This document shows positions 51,219 to 63,133 of a stretch of 64,000 nt of DNA, piece after piece. Both the position numbers and the translations under genes were made by a program. The notes below the pieces were generated by a model. The model saw only the letters and a program-made list of their open reading frames with translations. It did no database searches and was not told where the DNA came from. The stretch is from Stratiolaelaps scimitus (taxonomy: Eukaryota > Arthropoda > Arachnida > Mesostigmata > Laelapidae), in the NCBI GenBank assembly GCA_019614645.1, contig JABWDB010000014.1, positions 3,224,001 through 3,288,000 on the forward strand, written 5' to 3'. Within the stretch, counting starts at the first letter, position 1, and every line of letters starts with the position of its first letter.

Positions 51219-52260
51219 CTATCCCGGAGCTTCGTTTGACACCCTTAGAGATCGTGACCCTTTTCCGCCCTGCCGGTCTAGTTCTTGCTTGTCCTTGAGC
51301 ACCGCCTCGGTGTATCTTCGGACGTTGGCCCATACCTCTCTATCTCTCATCATCATGGCGGCCATGTCCTCACACGAAATCGGGAGGGGCCTTGTGGCAC
51401 GCTTCGAAGGTGTGCCGTGCCGTGTCAATGACCTCGTCCAGTGCCCCGGTTGCCCGGGCTGGATGGAGGACCACTTGCTCGTCCACCGGTCAATCAGTTT
51501 GTTCTGGTGTGAGGGCGTGGCGACTTCCGTCTCTCGGCTATGTTCCTCGTCTCTCATTGACTCGGCAATCCTCAGCGATCACGGGATCTGGCGAGCCAGA
51601 ACCTGTAGTGCCGTAATCGCCATGGTGCCCCGCAAGGGGAGAGGCCTAGAGGGCGATGCTCTCTGCCACCGTGGCCAGAGAGGTGACCCCGTCCGTTGCT
51701 CCGTGTGTGCGTGGAAGTATCCTTGAGAGGTCAATGCCGGCCCGCTCCGCCTTCTCGGCTGCGCAATTTGCGTGCGGGGACCCAGTGAGGCCGCTGTCAA
51801 GGATCACTTTCAGGTACTTGGCCGTCTTCGATGCCTTGAAACTATGGCCGGCTAAGGTGAGCTCGATGCTCGATTGACGTTTTCGTCCGTTGAGCACCAC
51901 CGCCTCAGTCTTAGCCGACGCATCTTCCAGTCCCAGGACGCCACGACGTTGGCCACTGCGGAATTCACCGCGAACTGAAGGAGCCGCTCGTCTCGCTCTC
52001 TAATAATGAGGGCCAGGTCGTCGGCATAGGCAGTGGAGGTCACAGACGCGGGGTAGTTAAGCCGGGGGACGCAGTCGTATGCGAATTATCCAGAGCGCCG
52101 GTCCGAGAATCGAGCATTGAGGGACCTCAGCACAGACCTTGTACCTTTTGCCAGCGTATACCACGACGCAGCCGGAGAGGTAGGATGCTAGCACACGCCT
52201 GAGGTATGAGGAAGGAGACGCCCTCTCTCCACCATAACTGAGTGTAGTTCACTTTGCTCC
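51219..52260 (-). mobile_element. 5'-truncated, inactivated non-LTR retrotransposon (reverse transcriptase region)
   Basis: Translated on the minus strand, pieces in several frames line up in the order of a non-LTR reverse transcriptase. First is RVLASYLSGCVVVYAGKRYK, then PQCSILGP (the PQGSxLGP motif with Gly changed to Cys, ~52100-52122). The palm motif AYADDLALII follows (YADD at 52017-52028), then KYLKVILDSGL with the conserved Leu/His-containing thumb, and TALQVLARQIP. A degraded C-terminal region reads DTARHTFEAC (~51390-51450, like the CCHC knuckle) and VWANVRRYTEAVLKDKQELD. Layout and motifs resemble the R1/I/Jockey group, but I cannot fix the clade. Frameshifts and stops make it non-functional, and everything 5' of about 52260 is absent. 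The fragment is more GC-rich than its surroundings, as expected for transplanted coding sequence. Confidence 0.85.
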
Positions 52261-54211
52261 AATCCGTTCGGTCTTTGCTCAATAACAAGGAAGAAGGTTT
52301 TACAAGTATTGCTCTTTCCAAAGGCTGTCGAAAACACAACTTAAAAAACGCACAGCTCTCCAACCGCGCGGACTCAGCTGTCCGTTCTGACAGTGTTAAG
52401 CTCAGGACGATAACCACGCCAGGAAAATAACCATCAAAAACAATCTTGGGCACCCAAAGTGCTAATTTCGCGTGGACGGACCTATATGCTAGGTAGCACT
52501 TCAATATTACCCCTTTTCGTTTTGTCCATGCAATATTGGCGCTGACGATCGGAAAAAAGCGTATCAAGTTCGTATTGTATAGAAACCTTGATATATTTCA
52601 GAGAGACTTAGTTTGATAATTAAGAAAATTGGCATGTTTCAGAAGTGTTCAACCGTTAACGAGATGATCTGAGAGTCAGCTTAGAAAAAAAAAAAAACAA
52701 TCGTCGCAAAGCGATCATTTTTTGTACAATATGATATACGGGATAAGCAAATATGAAAACAAACTACGGTGAGACCCTTGGGTGAAGCTTATTAGCCAAA
52801 CACAAAAAGTGGCTATATACAGTTTGCACGGGTCGAAGAACTCCATTGTGTTATATAGCAAGAACGACAACCGAGGCCATATACGTGTCTAGCTCACCGT
52901 TAACTTGTTTGTGTGTTGTAAGGTCGTATCCGCTTGAATGCGCCGCGTGAAAACCGAGCTGGGTCCACATTAGAGCATATATATTTATTTTATGTCGAAA
53001 TCGTTTCGAATCAGTGGCTTTGAAACAACTACTGCAGGAACTAGAGATATATAGTAGTCCTAAAAGTTGTCTTGCGGCGCTGGAATTCATCGAAAGCAAT
53101 CGTGTGTAGCACATCGAAAAATGTGACAACAAAGTCGACCGAGCAAATTCTAAAATTGGACTTTCACAAATATATTTCAGAATAACATATTCTAACATAA
53201 CATACACTGAAATAATAATATATTTCAGTTTTGGCTAATGATTACTCCCGCGCATAAAGTAGCAAAATGCCGAGAAAGTAGAAGTCGATACAAGTATCTG
53301 GAAAGGTACCGACTTCAGGTATAAGATCACCTACCACTATCGATATAGCCACTCTTCACATAGCCGTCTATGTCCCTTCAATTATGTACATTTTCAACGC
53401 CAAAGAAAGTTAAAGAAATGCGAATACCCAAGATATACATCTAATCGCATTTCACAGTTCTCTAACACAGATCTGTAAGAAGAAATGGCCGTATCTCCCT
53501 CACCAAACCAAAAAACGAGCACAAACCCTCATAATTGTAATCCAAATGTCTCACACAAGATACCACGCAAGCCAAGAATAATAATGGAATATGATGCGTG
53601 CACATCTTGCACACAAGTGCGTGTGGACTCAAGTTTTGTGCACTGAAGCTGATGTTTAAATGCCGTGACGGGTATCGATTGAGAATATGAGCAGACGATA
53701 TGGCGAAGAGGATACGGAGACCGCGACGCACGATGCCAGTATCAGACGATGCGTTTCTTTCAATCGGCCTCCTGTTGGACGACCCATCAATTAGTCGAGC
53801 ATGCGATAAGGCCTCATCCATAGATGATAACCATTCTAGTAGAGTTTGATACGCTGTCCATTGCGTGCGTTCTTTCGTGACCACGCCCGAGACGTGTAGC
53901 TAACCTTTCGCAGATCTATATATGCGTGTTCATAGGATTTTGAATGTAAATACACAGCTCTCCCTGCATATATTGGTTGCGCGGGCGTTGTTGCACACTT
54001 ATAACACGTTAGGCTTTTTGTGGCGCACATATAACTAACTCTCTAACGTGTCTTTCTAGAGGAAATTGTATTAGACGTACAGGAATAAATCAAAAGTATT
54101 ATACTCTACGTATCCAATTGGAGAAAATCGATGCGTAAACCGTTGAGAGTGAGTTACTTGGTACTCCGCTGCTTTATTAGTGGTAGCTAGTATCGTCGTG
54201 AAACAATGGAC

Positions 54212-54324
54212 GATTCAAGTTTCTTAGTTGAAATGAACTTTTTTTCAAGCTTCGATTCAAGTTTCTTAGTTGAAATGAACTTTTTTTCAAGCTTCGATCC
54301 AAGTTTCTTAGTTGAAATGAACTT
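54212..54324. repeat. 42-bp tandem repeat, 2.7 units
   Basis: Units start at 54212, 54254 and 54296 and are nearly identical (GATTCAAGTTTCTTAGTTGA, AATGAACT, T-run, CAAGCTTC). The period is divisible by three, so the minus-strand frame repeats a 14-residue unit (RNLNRSLKKSSFQL). The peptide is a by-product unless an exon is shown here. Near-identity suggests recent expansion. Confidence 0.85.
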
Positions 54325-55668
54325 GTGATATAACGAATGGGAACTCGAAGGTAAAGACGCATCTACAAGTTGATATGTTCGAGAGAGACCTACGTCGATG
54401 GGAACGCCACCGTTCCCTAGAGCGCCATCCTCCGGCACCATCTTTACAGTGGAAAACCGACAGAGTCAAAGTTTTCTATTCGATTTTAGCGTACGCCACG
54501 GGCTACACGAACCGGGCAACTGCACTAACTAGCCTGGAGCTAAAGAGTTGTGCATCTATTTTAGGAGTCCCCTTTATGACAGTCGTTTAGGTTAGGGATC
54601 GACGCTGTAAACAGTTCGTCATATTATTCGCAAAGCGATCACGGTCTAACTCGTCGATTTGCACCTTAGGCTGTTGTGAGATGAGAGGAACTCAGTACGC
54701 GAGGGAGAGAACATACTATATAAGCTCTTTTACTTTCAGATGAATTGAAACATTGTACATGAACTCACATCCTTGCCTTGAATCTCGAGCTCGTTACACG
54801 GAAGAAACTACGGCGTAATATATCGTACCGAAACAACTTTTCCACCAAGCGTTCTACTGCTGAAGTAAGATTAGGGGTTCCCAAACAAAGGTTTCTACTC
54901 ATATAATGGTTAGCTAAGGAAGACGACACGAGAAGCTAGGTACCGCTGCGTTATCTAGTGTTTGCAGACCTGAATCGGACAGAAGTTCTACAAGTGGCGC
55001 ACAGAACATAACAATAGCGGTTGTCAGTCGACACCGTTTGCGGCAGCCGGGATAGTCACTTAACTTAGGTCACATAACTTTGAGCTTAGGTGGTTGTCTA
55101 AACAGAAAGCGCTCCATGGAGATTAGTAGTCGCAAATTTCACCCATAGGCCGATAAGTAGACAACTGGGTAACAACAATGAATAAACCCATCGATTCGAA
55201 AATGTAGCACAATGCTTATTAAGGAGAGTTGAACTCGGCATACGAATGTAAAAGCTGCTGCTCAACGCTGGGAGATTTCTAATAGCGGGGATTTCTCCCA
55301 CTAGTATCTAGTCGTACAGGGCATTCGTGATGTTACCCAACCCTATGGTAGACTAGCAATCATGTCTCGTTTCAAAAGTCGTTTTGTTTCATATACACGC
55401 CTTTCTGAAGGGTGACGCGCATTTTAAACCCGAAGACTGAGACAAAGATCCGCAGAAGGCTACTCCTAAGGGAGAGAGAGAATCAAACTCTGGTATTAAA
55501 ATCGCGAAATGCTAGTGGGTTTCTAATGACAGTTTCTCGGTCCCTAAGACTAAATATCGTCTGACCTCACTCCGTACCCTATTTTTGCTATAAAATACCC
55601 GTCACGATCTAAACATTCAGTCACTGAGAAATGAACATGGAGAAACGTTCAAGCAAAGATACCTTCTA

Positions 55669-55917
55669 CATTGTTGGTTCGTCTCTCGTGAGGTTGCGTG
55701 GCTTTCCGAACACCTCGTAAGCTCTGCGTTTAGGCTGACAGCTCAGATGGGAATCGATCAAACGAGAATCTCTCATAAATGAGAAACAGTAGTTTTTTAG
55801 TAATTTCAAAGATGGCAGAGCCTCTTCTGGTCTGATCTGCTCAACAGTCTTTACGCCATAGTTAAGCTCGTGGGTTCCTAAAGCGCTCGATCTCAGTAAT
55901 GACAGACCATCCATCAT
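55669..55917 (-). CDS. Unassigned short ORF with protein-like composition
   Basis: A minus-strand ORF of 82 codons starts at a tandem ATG ATG (55912-55917), which has an in-frame stop three codons upstream, and ends at a TAG. The peptide is mixed and charged (for example ELNYGVKTVEQIRPEEALPS and CQPKRRAYEVFGKPRNLT). I see no signal peptide, repeat or known motif. An ORF this long is expected by chance in 64 kb, so codon composition is the only support. It could be a single-exon gene, part of an exon, or noise. Confidence 0.13.
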
Positions 55918-56865
55918 GTGGCGACCTTAGTCCGCCGAGCTGCCGTAGAAGGTCTCGAGGCCCAATCAACAGGAGGATAATCCGCAGACGATTCAATTAA
56001 GGGGGAACAGTTAATGTCCCGCGTATGTACAAGGTTACACGGATACTACTGGCATGTATTATGGAAAAATTTGCGCATTGCCGTATAGGATTTGATTTTA
56101 CATCCTTATCTAATTATATATTGCATTGGTGATTCGTCTCCCATCCCATATTGCTAATATGCGCCTCGTCTCGTGCTTTAACCACTACCCCATTTCCAGC
56201 ACCGTACATTCTGTAAAGCGTGTTCTACCGGTTCGACCTCTTCGTCGTATGAGCAATAAAAATAGCTGGTCTTGCATTTCTCGGTCATTATTTTGTACTT
56301 ATGGGTTTCTATCTAGCATACGTGCCCAATACCCAGCGAGAAAGACCTGACGACTTCTCTTTTTCTCTCATTACAATACACTACCAGAGCGATTTTGCTT
56401 TGCTGGCTTCCTGTATCCTGGAATCGACGTGTATACTATCTAATATGTTTCGCTCGAGCCAATCCTTCGATCCCACTTTCTAGTTAGCTTCTATGCGCGC
56501 TTGTTTTCTTAGCATGTTAATTGTCCAATTATTAATTATGCCTTGTTCTTCGGAAATATGGAGCCCAGTTTCCCGTGTATAAAAAAAATTTTGCTTGTAC
56601 CTCACGCGTTGAAATATCTGACATCTCATTTTAGTGTCTTCGCTCCCTCCCTTTAATTAGGTTACCGTCCGCAGCGCAAGTTCTTCTGCGGTACATTGTA
56701 TTGCTTAGTGTCTCGCTGACCTCTGTATCATATGTCATTTAGCAGTTATGCTTGTATTCATGGTGACAACTGCATTCATGTTATAGTTGGCACAAACATA
56801 CTTTCCATACCTCTCCCGTTAGTAATGACCTATATTTTTCACTCATACGTGACACTCGGGTGACT

Positions 56866-57080
56866 TTCCGTGGTAGAGATGCCCCGGTACCGCTGTGTAG
56901 CATTGCTTCAAGAACCTATCATGCTGGTCATGTTGGACTTATCTGGGCGTTCTCCAACAGACCCATGTCACGACAGGGTAATGTTAACGATAACGCAGCC
57001 AAATCGCGATTTCTGGCGATCAAACCAGCGATCACAAATCGTGGTGGTGTTCCACGGCAAAGAGATGCTCACTAGCCACC
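56866..57080 (-). repeat. tRNA-derived SINE, family D copy
   Basis: The plus strand reads GTGTAGCATTGCTTCAAGAA, CTTATCTGGGCGTTCTCCAA and CCAGCGATCACAAATCG, which align with 21449-21690 and inversely with 42610-42760. The B box lies on the minus strand at 57018-57029. An ORF overlapping it on the plus strand is a by-product of the repeat. Confidence 0.72.
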
Positions 57081-57954
57081 CAGGCCACTCTTGTCACTAA
57101 CAACCTGTTACAAAACCACAATGATTTTAGCACTGATGATTTTTCTTTCGAGAAAAGGAAAAGCAGAGAACTATTGCGGAAAAATTTGGAAAATAACAGG
57201 AAATCTCGGAAAGACTCGAAATCGTATGGTCGGGTGTCCGAAATGAGGAATTTCGTAGAATTGGACCATGATGATGGACACGACGATATATAATCTCTTC
57301 CACCTTGGTTTTTGCCAGAGATGTAACCATTTTGATTCGTCGTGTTACGTTCCCTGAATGAAGATAATGTTGAATAAATTCGCATTTGATCCTTTGAAGG
57401 TAAATTACTTCTAGCTATAGAGTAGCATTTGAATGATGGACTGACACCAGCCTGAACAAATATATTTAAGTTCTTTCACACTGTGTCTTATTGAGATCTT
57501 CCGTCCTGTCCCAATCATTCCGGGTAAAATCGGATTTCTTTTCAAACCATCTCGAACAAATTTGAGCATTTACATCCTCACTTTCATGTCTACATATATA
57601 AATTATCACTATGCAGCGTACGCGTATTCACATAATAGATAATGCATCCGTTCGATTATTATAACTGTAGGAAGGTAGGCGTGTATTTCGAATTATATCG
57701 ACTTCGCTAGTGCTAATCAATTCTGATGTTCGGGACGCGCGCTAAACAGTCACCAATCTCATGTTAATGAAATTTCTAAATAGATTGCCAACGATTTCTC
57801 CAATGCGTGGATAATGGATTTCGTTCGAGCTGCTAATGGATGTCCCCAATTCGCCCTCATTTATTCTATTGATGAACCTGAAGCAACGATAAGAATGACT
57901 TTGTCAACTCGCATACGGTACATCAGTATTGAAGTGCAACCTATTCACGTTGAC

Positions 57955-58035
57955 AGTCGACTTCAGGAGGCCAACTCATAGAGGTCGCAGGTTCGAGCGA
58001 AATGTGTGAAATGACATACGCATTTAAAATCGAAG
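57955..58035 (+). repeat. tRNA-like SINE fragment, unassigned family
   Basis: GAGGTCGCAGGTTCGAGCG (from 57982) looks like a tRNA T arm and B box, and upstream GGCCAACTCA is weakly tRNA-like. The tail GTGTGAAATGACATA is reminiscent of family B spacing but does not clearly align. The call is weak. Confidence 0.3.
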
Positions 58036-58250
58036 CTAGGGTATTCCAAGGCAATTTACGGTCTGGTGGGATTAGTCTACGATGGCGACGTCCACTATTT
58101 CCAATGGCTGGTCCTCTCTCAACCGTCTTCACCCTGTGGCTTCAGTCCTCGCCCGAGCTTAGTCAACTCTGACGATCTCCAGGCTTGACTTTCCTCTTTA
58201 TTTTACGACTCATCCGTTTGTTACGTAGAATCCAATTAATGCACAATCAT

Positions 58251-58280
58251 ATAATAGTATCGCAAACTCGATACTATTAT
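58251..58280. repeat. Perfect 12-bp stem-loop
   Basis: ATAATAGTATCG (58251-58262) pairs exactly with CGATACTATTAT (58269-58280) across a 6-nt loop. It sits in AT-rich DNA with more palindromic TA sequence just downstream. Function unknown. Confidence 0.55.
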
Positions 58281-61200
58281 TCGATTATATCATAATATAT
58301 TCGACACCACCGAAGAGGCGGTAAGAACCCGTTCCTCTCCAATCCTAAAGACGAGCACAAAACGCCCGTAGGAGTTCCCCCCGCGATGTGCGACCCCTGG
58401 CTCTTCGGCGAGCGTCTCCAAGGCGAGATTGCGTTTCGTCTCTCCCATCGATTCTTTGTTTGGATTGTTTAACACAACACGACGCGACAGTGCCGAGAGA
58501 TGTTGTTTGCCGAACAGTTCCGAGACATGAGAGAACGCTGTATGGCAGTCGTATCTTGAGAAAGCTTGTCACCTTCCATCTGGCTCAAAGTATAAGGGCG
58601 AGGGCCGTTACGTGCTGTATCCGTCCAATATAGAGGAAACGCAACGTATTTCATAATCGAATCGTGGTGCTTTGCCAAATAGTCCTTCCGCTTTCTACGT
58701 CAGATACGACGCCTGTAGAAGCGAGGGTCATGGCTCGTCTTTTACTGTTGTGTTCTTTGATATCTCATGGCAAGACGTTCCGTATGTGTTGTATTTGTTT
58801 CAGCTATTTACCAAGCGAGTGGCATCCCAGAGACTTGAGCGAAGTAGATAAACCCACACCGATTGTTCGTTTTGCCACATATGGCCGTATTGGTTGCGTT
58901 AAGCGTGGAAAAACGAGGCAGCCCTCTAGAGGTTCGCGCGTTGATGCAAGTCCCAGATATTGTGATACGGTTAATAACATATGTAACAGTACAGTGTAAT
59001 CACATATGGGTGAGACATAAATAGCTGCTCGATATGAGTGCACGAAATGAAGAAAAGTAGATAATACAGGGTGATTTCTTTTGTAATCACCTTGTAGGCA
59101 AGGTGAATTGATAGTTACTCGACAGTCACAAACTCGTAACTGGGACCACATGTACACGAACGTGTTGGACGTAATCTCGCATTCAAAAACCGACTAGTAC
59201 CCTAGAGAAATACGCCCGTTGAGCAATTGTCATGCCATAGAGACGACGTTTTGAGGATGAGGCGAGTTAATAATTAGGAATATTGATGAAAGTATCTCCG
59301 ACTAGTTCTGATATGAACTGACACGTAACTTTATACTGAAGAGCGCGATCTTCGCTTTTGCGAACTTTTCTTCGTTCGAATTAATATGGCGGCTGTTATG
59401 TCGAAATGACGGAAATTTGCATACTTCTTGAGTCTAGCTTTTCAATGGATATGTAACTGTGACCAATGTGTAACTATTCCAATGATAGCTGGGTGTAACC
59501 AAGGTTATTTCTGACTACAGTTGTATCTGTCTTACTGTGTTCAAGATAAGTTTTTGAAAAATTCTCTACCAAAAAAATCTACCTCGTTATATATAATATG
59601 ATATATTGCCTCATTTTTACTCTTGCTTCGTCTGCACAAACCGTTTTATATAATAACCGCAAAATGTTATTCTACATCGTAGAAAGAATACAGTAATTTC
59701 AATACAGACGATATCGTCGAGGCAGCCTTCGTCCTTGCCGGCTTGTTGATAAAGATCGGTTTGCCGGAAACAGCGCGTGATTGTGCACCCATCGGCAATT
59801 CACCTTTAATCACGAATGCTAACTGAGAGCAGAGGATGTGAAATATAATAGTGTAGAATATTAATGCAATATTTATTGTTATAATATTTATTGCTGGTGT
59901 AAATGCTATGCCTGAGGTTATTGTCGAAGAAATGCGTAAATGACCTGCTTCCCTGGAGAATTTCCCCAGTATTGCGGGAATGACTTATCTTGTAACACTT
60001 ATAACCTATGTTGTTCACAACACTGTACCCAACCAACGCCACTATTTCTACCTTTGAATAAAGTGTTGGCATTGTATGTATTTTTACCACGACTCACCAC
60101 ACCGGATGCCACAGCGAGCCACGCGGACACCATAATGACGTAAGACAATATTCAAGTGTACGTTGAGTTTCATTTTTGCCTGGAAGGACTGGCATATAGG
60201 TTGAGATACGATCGCGCGCTGTCTAAGTACTGCACCAGTTCACTCGGGAGGAAAAAGCCTAGGCTCTGCTACGCGTCAGCCGTACGTCACAGCCGGATGT
60301 CTACCAATATGACAGCATTTCGGCATGGCACTCGGCTGGCTGAAGCAAGACAGATGAGTTCTGCCTGTGAAAGTTCAACAAAGTGCACTGAGAGCAAGCT
60401 TATCGAACGAGGTGAACTCAACTAGGCCAGCTTGTTTTTACATGGGAGATTTAGTACGACAGAAAGATTCTGCCCAAGGCAGTGTAAGCTGAAAAACCCC
60501 TGTCAAATGAAAGAAAAATGAGGAAACGCCTGTACATCGTTCTCGACATCAGGGCAGCCTCTCTGTAACTCGGGGCGGCAGCGTAAATCTAGAAAGAACC
60601 CAGAGCGGACCAATTATATATGGCAATTCGTACCCTCGCTTTTCTTGTGTATGTGTTTGTATATATGTATATATATATATAACGTACACACAAAAAGACC
60701 TCCTTGCCCTTCATCAATAAACTCACTGTGTATCATCGCGATGACGAAGACACGATACATTCTCGTATGGGACATGTTGTTCACTATTGGCTTTGTATTT
60801 CACTCATTGCTCATGCTCAGCTCTGTTACTTTACGGAGACGATAGGGGCGTGGTTGTGTGTTAGAAAACAGGACAGAACCATATCAGGATATACCCCATA
60901 GACCCAACCGGAAAAACTCCAACATGTCAAACAAAAATTTTGACCGACCCCACTAGCTATCGAGATTAAGTCCACTGGAAGACATTGGCCTGCTAAAGAT
61001 TGGCCTCCCTGGTGAAGCCTTGAAATAGTTAGCAAGTCAATATGATATTGTCTTCACTATATGTTTCAAGGCATCACAAGGGAGACACGTCGGTAATAGC
61101 TACCATGCATCGTAAAGCAGTGAACCGTTTTACCAAAATGGTGCACATCTGCAGAGATAAGTGGTTCAAATTGTCCTTCAGTGCAAGGCAGTCTGAACAA

Positions 61201-61898
61201 AATCGAGAGGGACGTCTGCACCCATGGAGCTTCTTCCCTTCTTCTTGACGACCTTAACTCTTATCCCCATCGGTCTAAGCCACTATAGAACTACCTTCCT
61301 CGCCATGCTGTACTGGTGGCCGCACCGGATAGCGAGGGAATGTATAGTGACAACGCTAATTGGAGTAAATGATGCGTCTAATGGTTGTTGTACGTGTAGG
61401 TAGGACGTTCACGGCGGTTCATCCTGACCCGCACCAGAGCCACCTGGCTTCCCACGGCTCTCTCGAAGCACTCAAAAACACGCATGAATGGAGTAACCCC
61501 CCCATACACACACACACACTTAACAAACATTGAAATTTGACTGGGCGCTCCACTTCAAGGCTCAACTGATCTGATCACCTACTGGGACTCCATGACGAAA
61601 ACAAATGCTAGGTTGGAAAAAAAGAAGGCACGAAATCAGTTCATTCAGTGATTCAGATCACGAAAAACAATTCGTGTGTGTGTGTGCGTGTGTGCGAGTG
61701 AGTGAGATTTACTGAGATTCTTCTCGAAGAATTCCAATTCATTTGGTCGGATCAAAGTCTGTGGATGTATCGAGCGAAGTCACATCCGAGCTTAGCTTTG
61801 AATCTATTGACAACAGACGCAGAGTCGAATCCGCCCTGATAGGCGTAAGCGGCTGAAATGACAACGCTATAATAATGATAAGCCCTGTGGCAACTCAC

Positions 61899-62037
61899 CA
61901 GCATAATACGCCGGATGATATGACGTCAAGTAAATTACTGCCCTGTCGGTGCTGTGAGCGCAATCGAACGCGCTGTGTGGACAGCTCCAGTCCACACCGA
62001 ATCTGCCCAAACCGCGCGGTCGTCGATAGGGATTCAG
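61899..62037 (-). CDS. Candidate internal exon, downstream member of a pair
   Basis: A minus-strand frame of 46 codons plus one base ends at a GTGAGTTG donor (61893-61898). It contains WSCPHSAFDCAHSTDRAVIY followed by LTSYHPAYYA, a Cys/His/aromatic-rich stretch more protein-like than its neighbours. The proposed start after GCGAG (62038-62039) is chosen only because it keeps the phase of the exon at 62152-62213; its pyrimidine tract is poor. TTCAG a few bases upstream (62042-62043) is a better acceptor, but joining there from the upstream exon runs into a stop. A second frame is also open across part of the segment, which weakens the call. Family unknown. Confidence 0.25.
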
Positions 62038-62151
62038 CTCGCGGGCTGAACATGTTTCAAGACACGCACGTAATCCACAACAACTTTCGAGAATGCTTCG
62101 AATTGTAACTTAGAATCAGACGATACTCTCCAACGCTGATCGTAAACTCAC

Positions 62152-62213
62152 TTCACGAGTCACATCACACCAGAACGACTCGACGTCGAATTTGCCACGA
62201 AACTTCAGAGTGG
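62152..62213 (-). CDS. Candidate internal exon, upstream member of a pair
   Basis: This 62-nt minus-strand segment lies between an acceptor-like tract (GTGTGTCTATCTAG) and a GTGAGTTT donor at 62146-62151. Only one frame is open; after two phase bases it reads TLKFRGKFDVESFWCDVTRE. The composition is protein-like, with alternating charged and aromatic residues, but I do not recognise a family. The frame ends in phase 0, which is compatible with the candidate exon at 61899-62037 across a ~115-base intron. Both lie on the 3' side of the stop codon at 63134, so they would belong to a different gene or an alternative transcript. Confidence 0.28.
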
Positions 62214-63133
62214 CTAGATAGACACACTAGTGATTGTTGTATGACGACCGCCTATGCAACTGACTGCCGAGGGATCGTCCCGTAAACGAAAGTGTTTTCC
62301 TTCACTACTGATATTCATTTAGTAACATTTGAGTGTGTATACGAAAATGGTGAAATTCAGCCGAAGGCTAATTCATAGCGTCAACGTGTTTTTTTTTGAG
62401 AGCTGTACTAAACACATCCGCAACGGGATGTATTTAGCAAGGCTGGCGCAAACTAGATACAGCTACAGCACTTGGAGATTCTGCTCTTAGGGAGTTGCTC
62501 CATTAGTATCAAATTCGCTATAGGCATTCTCTCTTCACTTAAGCCGAGGTCTGTGACCCAAGGATAGCTCACTACCAAGCTTGTCGTTTGGTGGAGGTCA
62601 GTCTTGGCATACTGACATAGCACAGATTTTCACTCAGTTGTATCTATGGATTATTTTTGTACCCAGCCTAAATTCATTCGTGCTTAACTTAAAAATAAGT
62701 AAGACCCCACATGCAAACTAGCACCCCTCTGGCCGCTATTAGACACCGACAAGCGAATCTCATTTGGTCATTATCGGCTCCCACAATGTTGCTTTCTAAT
62801 GTTCATGCTAAACAAATCAGTTCTTGATCTACTTGGCAGAAATTACCACATCTGTGAACGCAATACCTGAAAATGATTGTCAATGTGTCCACAGCATTGT
62901 TGGTTTAATAATTTTGCCAAGATGGTAAGACAGATATTTCATGTCTCCGGTAATTTGGCTCGCTCCTCAACATGATCACAAACCGAATCCACTCTCAACT
63001 CTACCTACGAGTGTCCTCCAATCTCGGGAAATACACGTCACACCACTACTCTCGAGATAGTCTCACGCCAGCGTAAGCAAGCAGTAGCAACAGCAGTAGT
63101 CGTTGTACCACAACGTTGCGCGATTCTTCGATC
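62214..63133. other. 3' flank or 3'UTR of the Lys/Ser-rich gene
   Basis: No open frame of note. On the minus strand the first ~230 bases after the stop at 63134 lead to a possible ATTAAA signal at 62904-62909; the rest appears intergenic or intronic. Confidence 0.45.

Larger units (their letters stand above)
52261..61898. other. Non-coding stretch
   Basis: It holds the 42-bp tandem repeat, SINE D at 56866, the tRNA-like fragment at 57955 and the 58251 stem-loop. A 140-codon minus-strand frame at 53462-53884 begins with a spectrin-like WTAYQTLLEWLSSMDEAL but has no good splice pair. A short inverted segment GGTGATT...AATCACC lies at about 59070-59092. Confidence 0.5.

Noticed and set aside
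53462..53884. Minus-strand frame beginning with a spectrin-repeat-like stretch (WTAYQTLLEWLSSMDEAL)
   Set aside because: The resemblance covers only about 20 residues, the frame has stops immediately upstream without a convincing acceptor, and the C-terminal half is hydrophobic with T-runs.
60090..60125. Possible first exon with a short hydrophobic start (MVSAWLAVASGV) before a GTGAGT donor on the minus strand
   Set aside because: Only 12 codons, two frames are open, and no compatible downstream exon was found. The donor alone is not enough.
59940..60143. Small plus-strand cysteine-rich ORF that could suggest a secreted disulfide peptide
   Set aside because: The cysteine spacing does not fit a standard knot, there is no signal peptide, and no splice context supports it.
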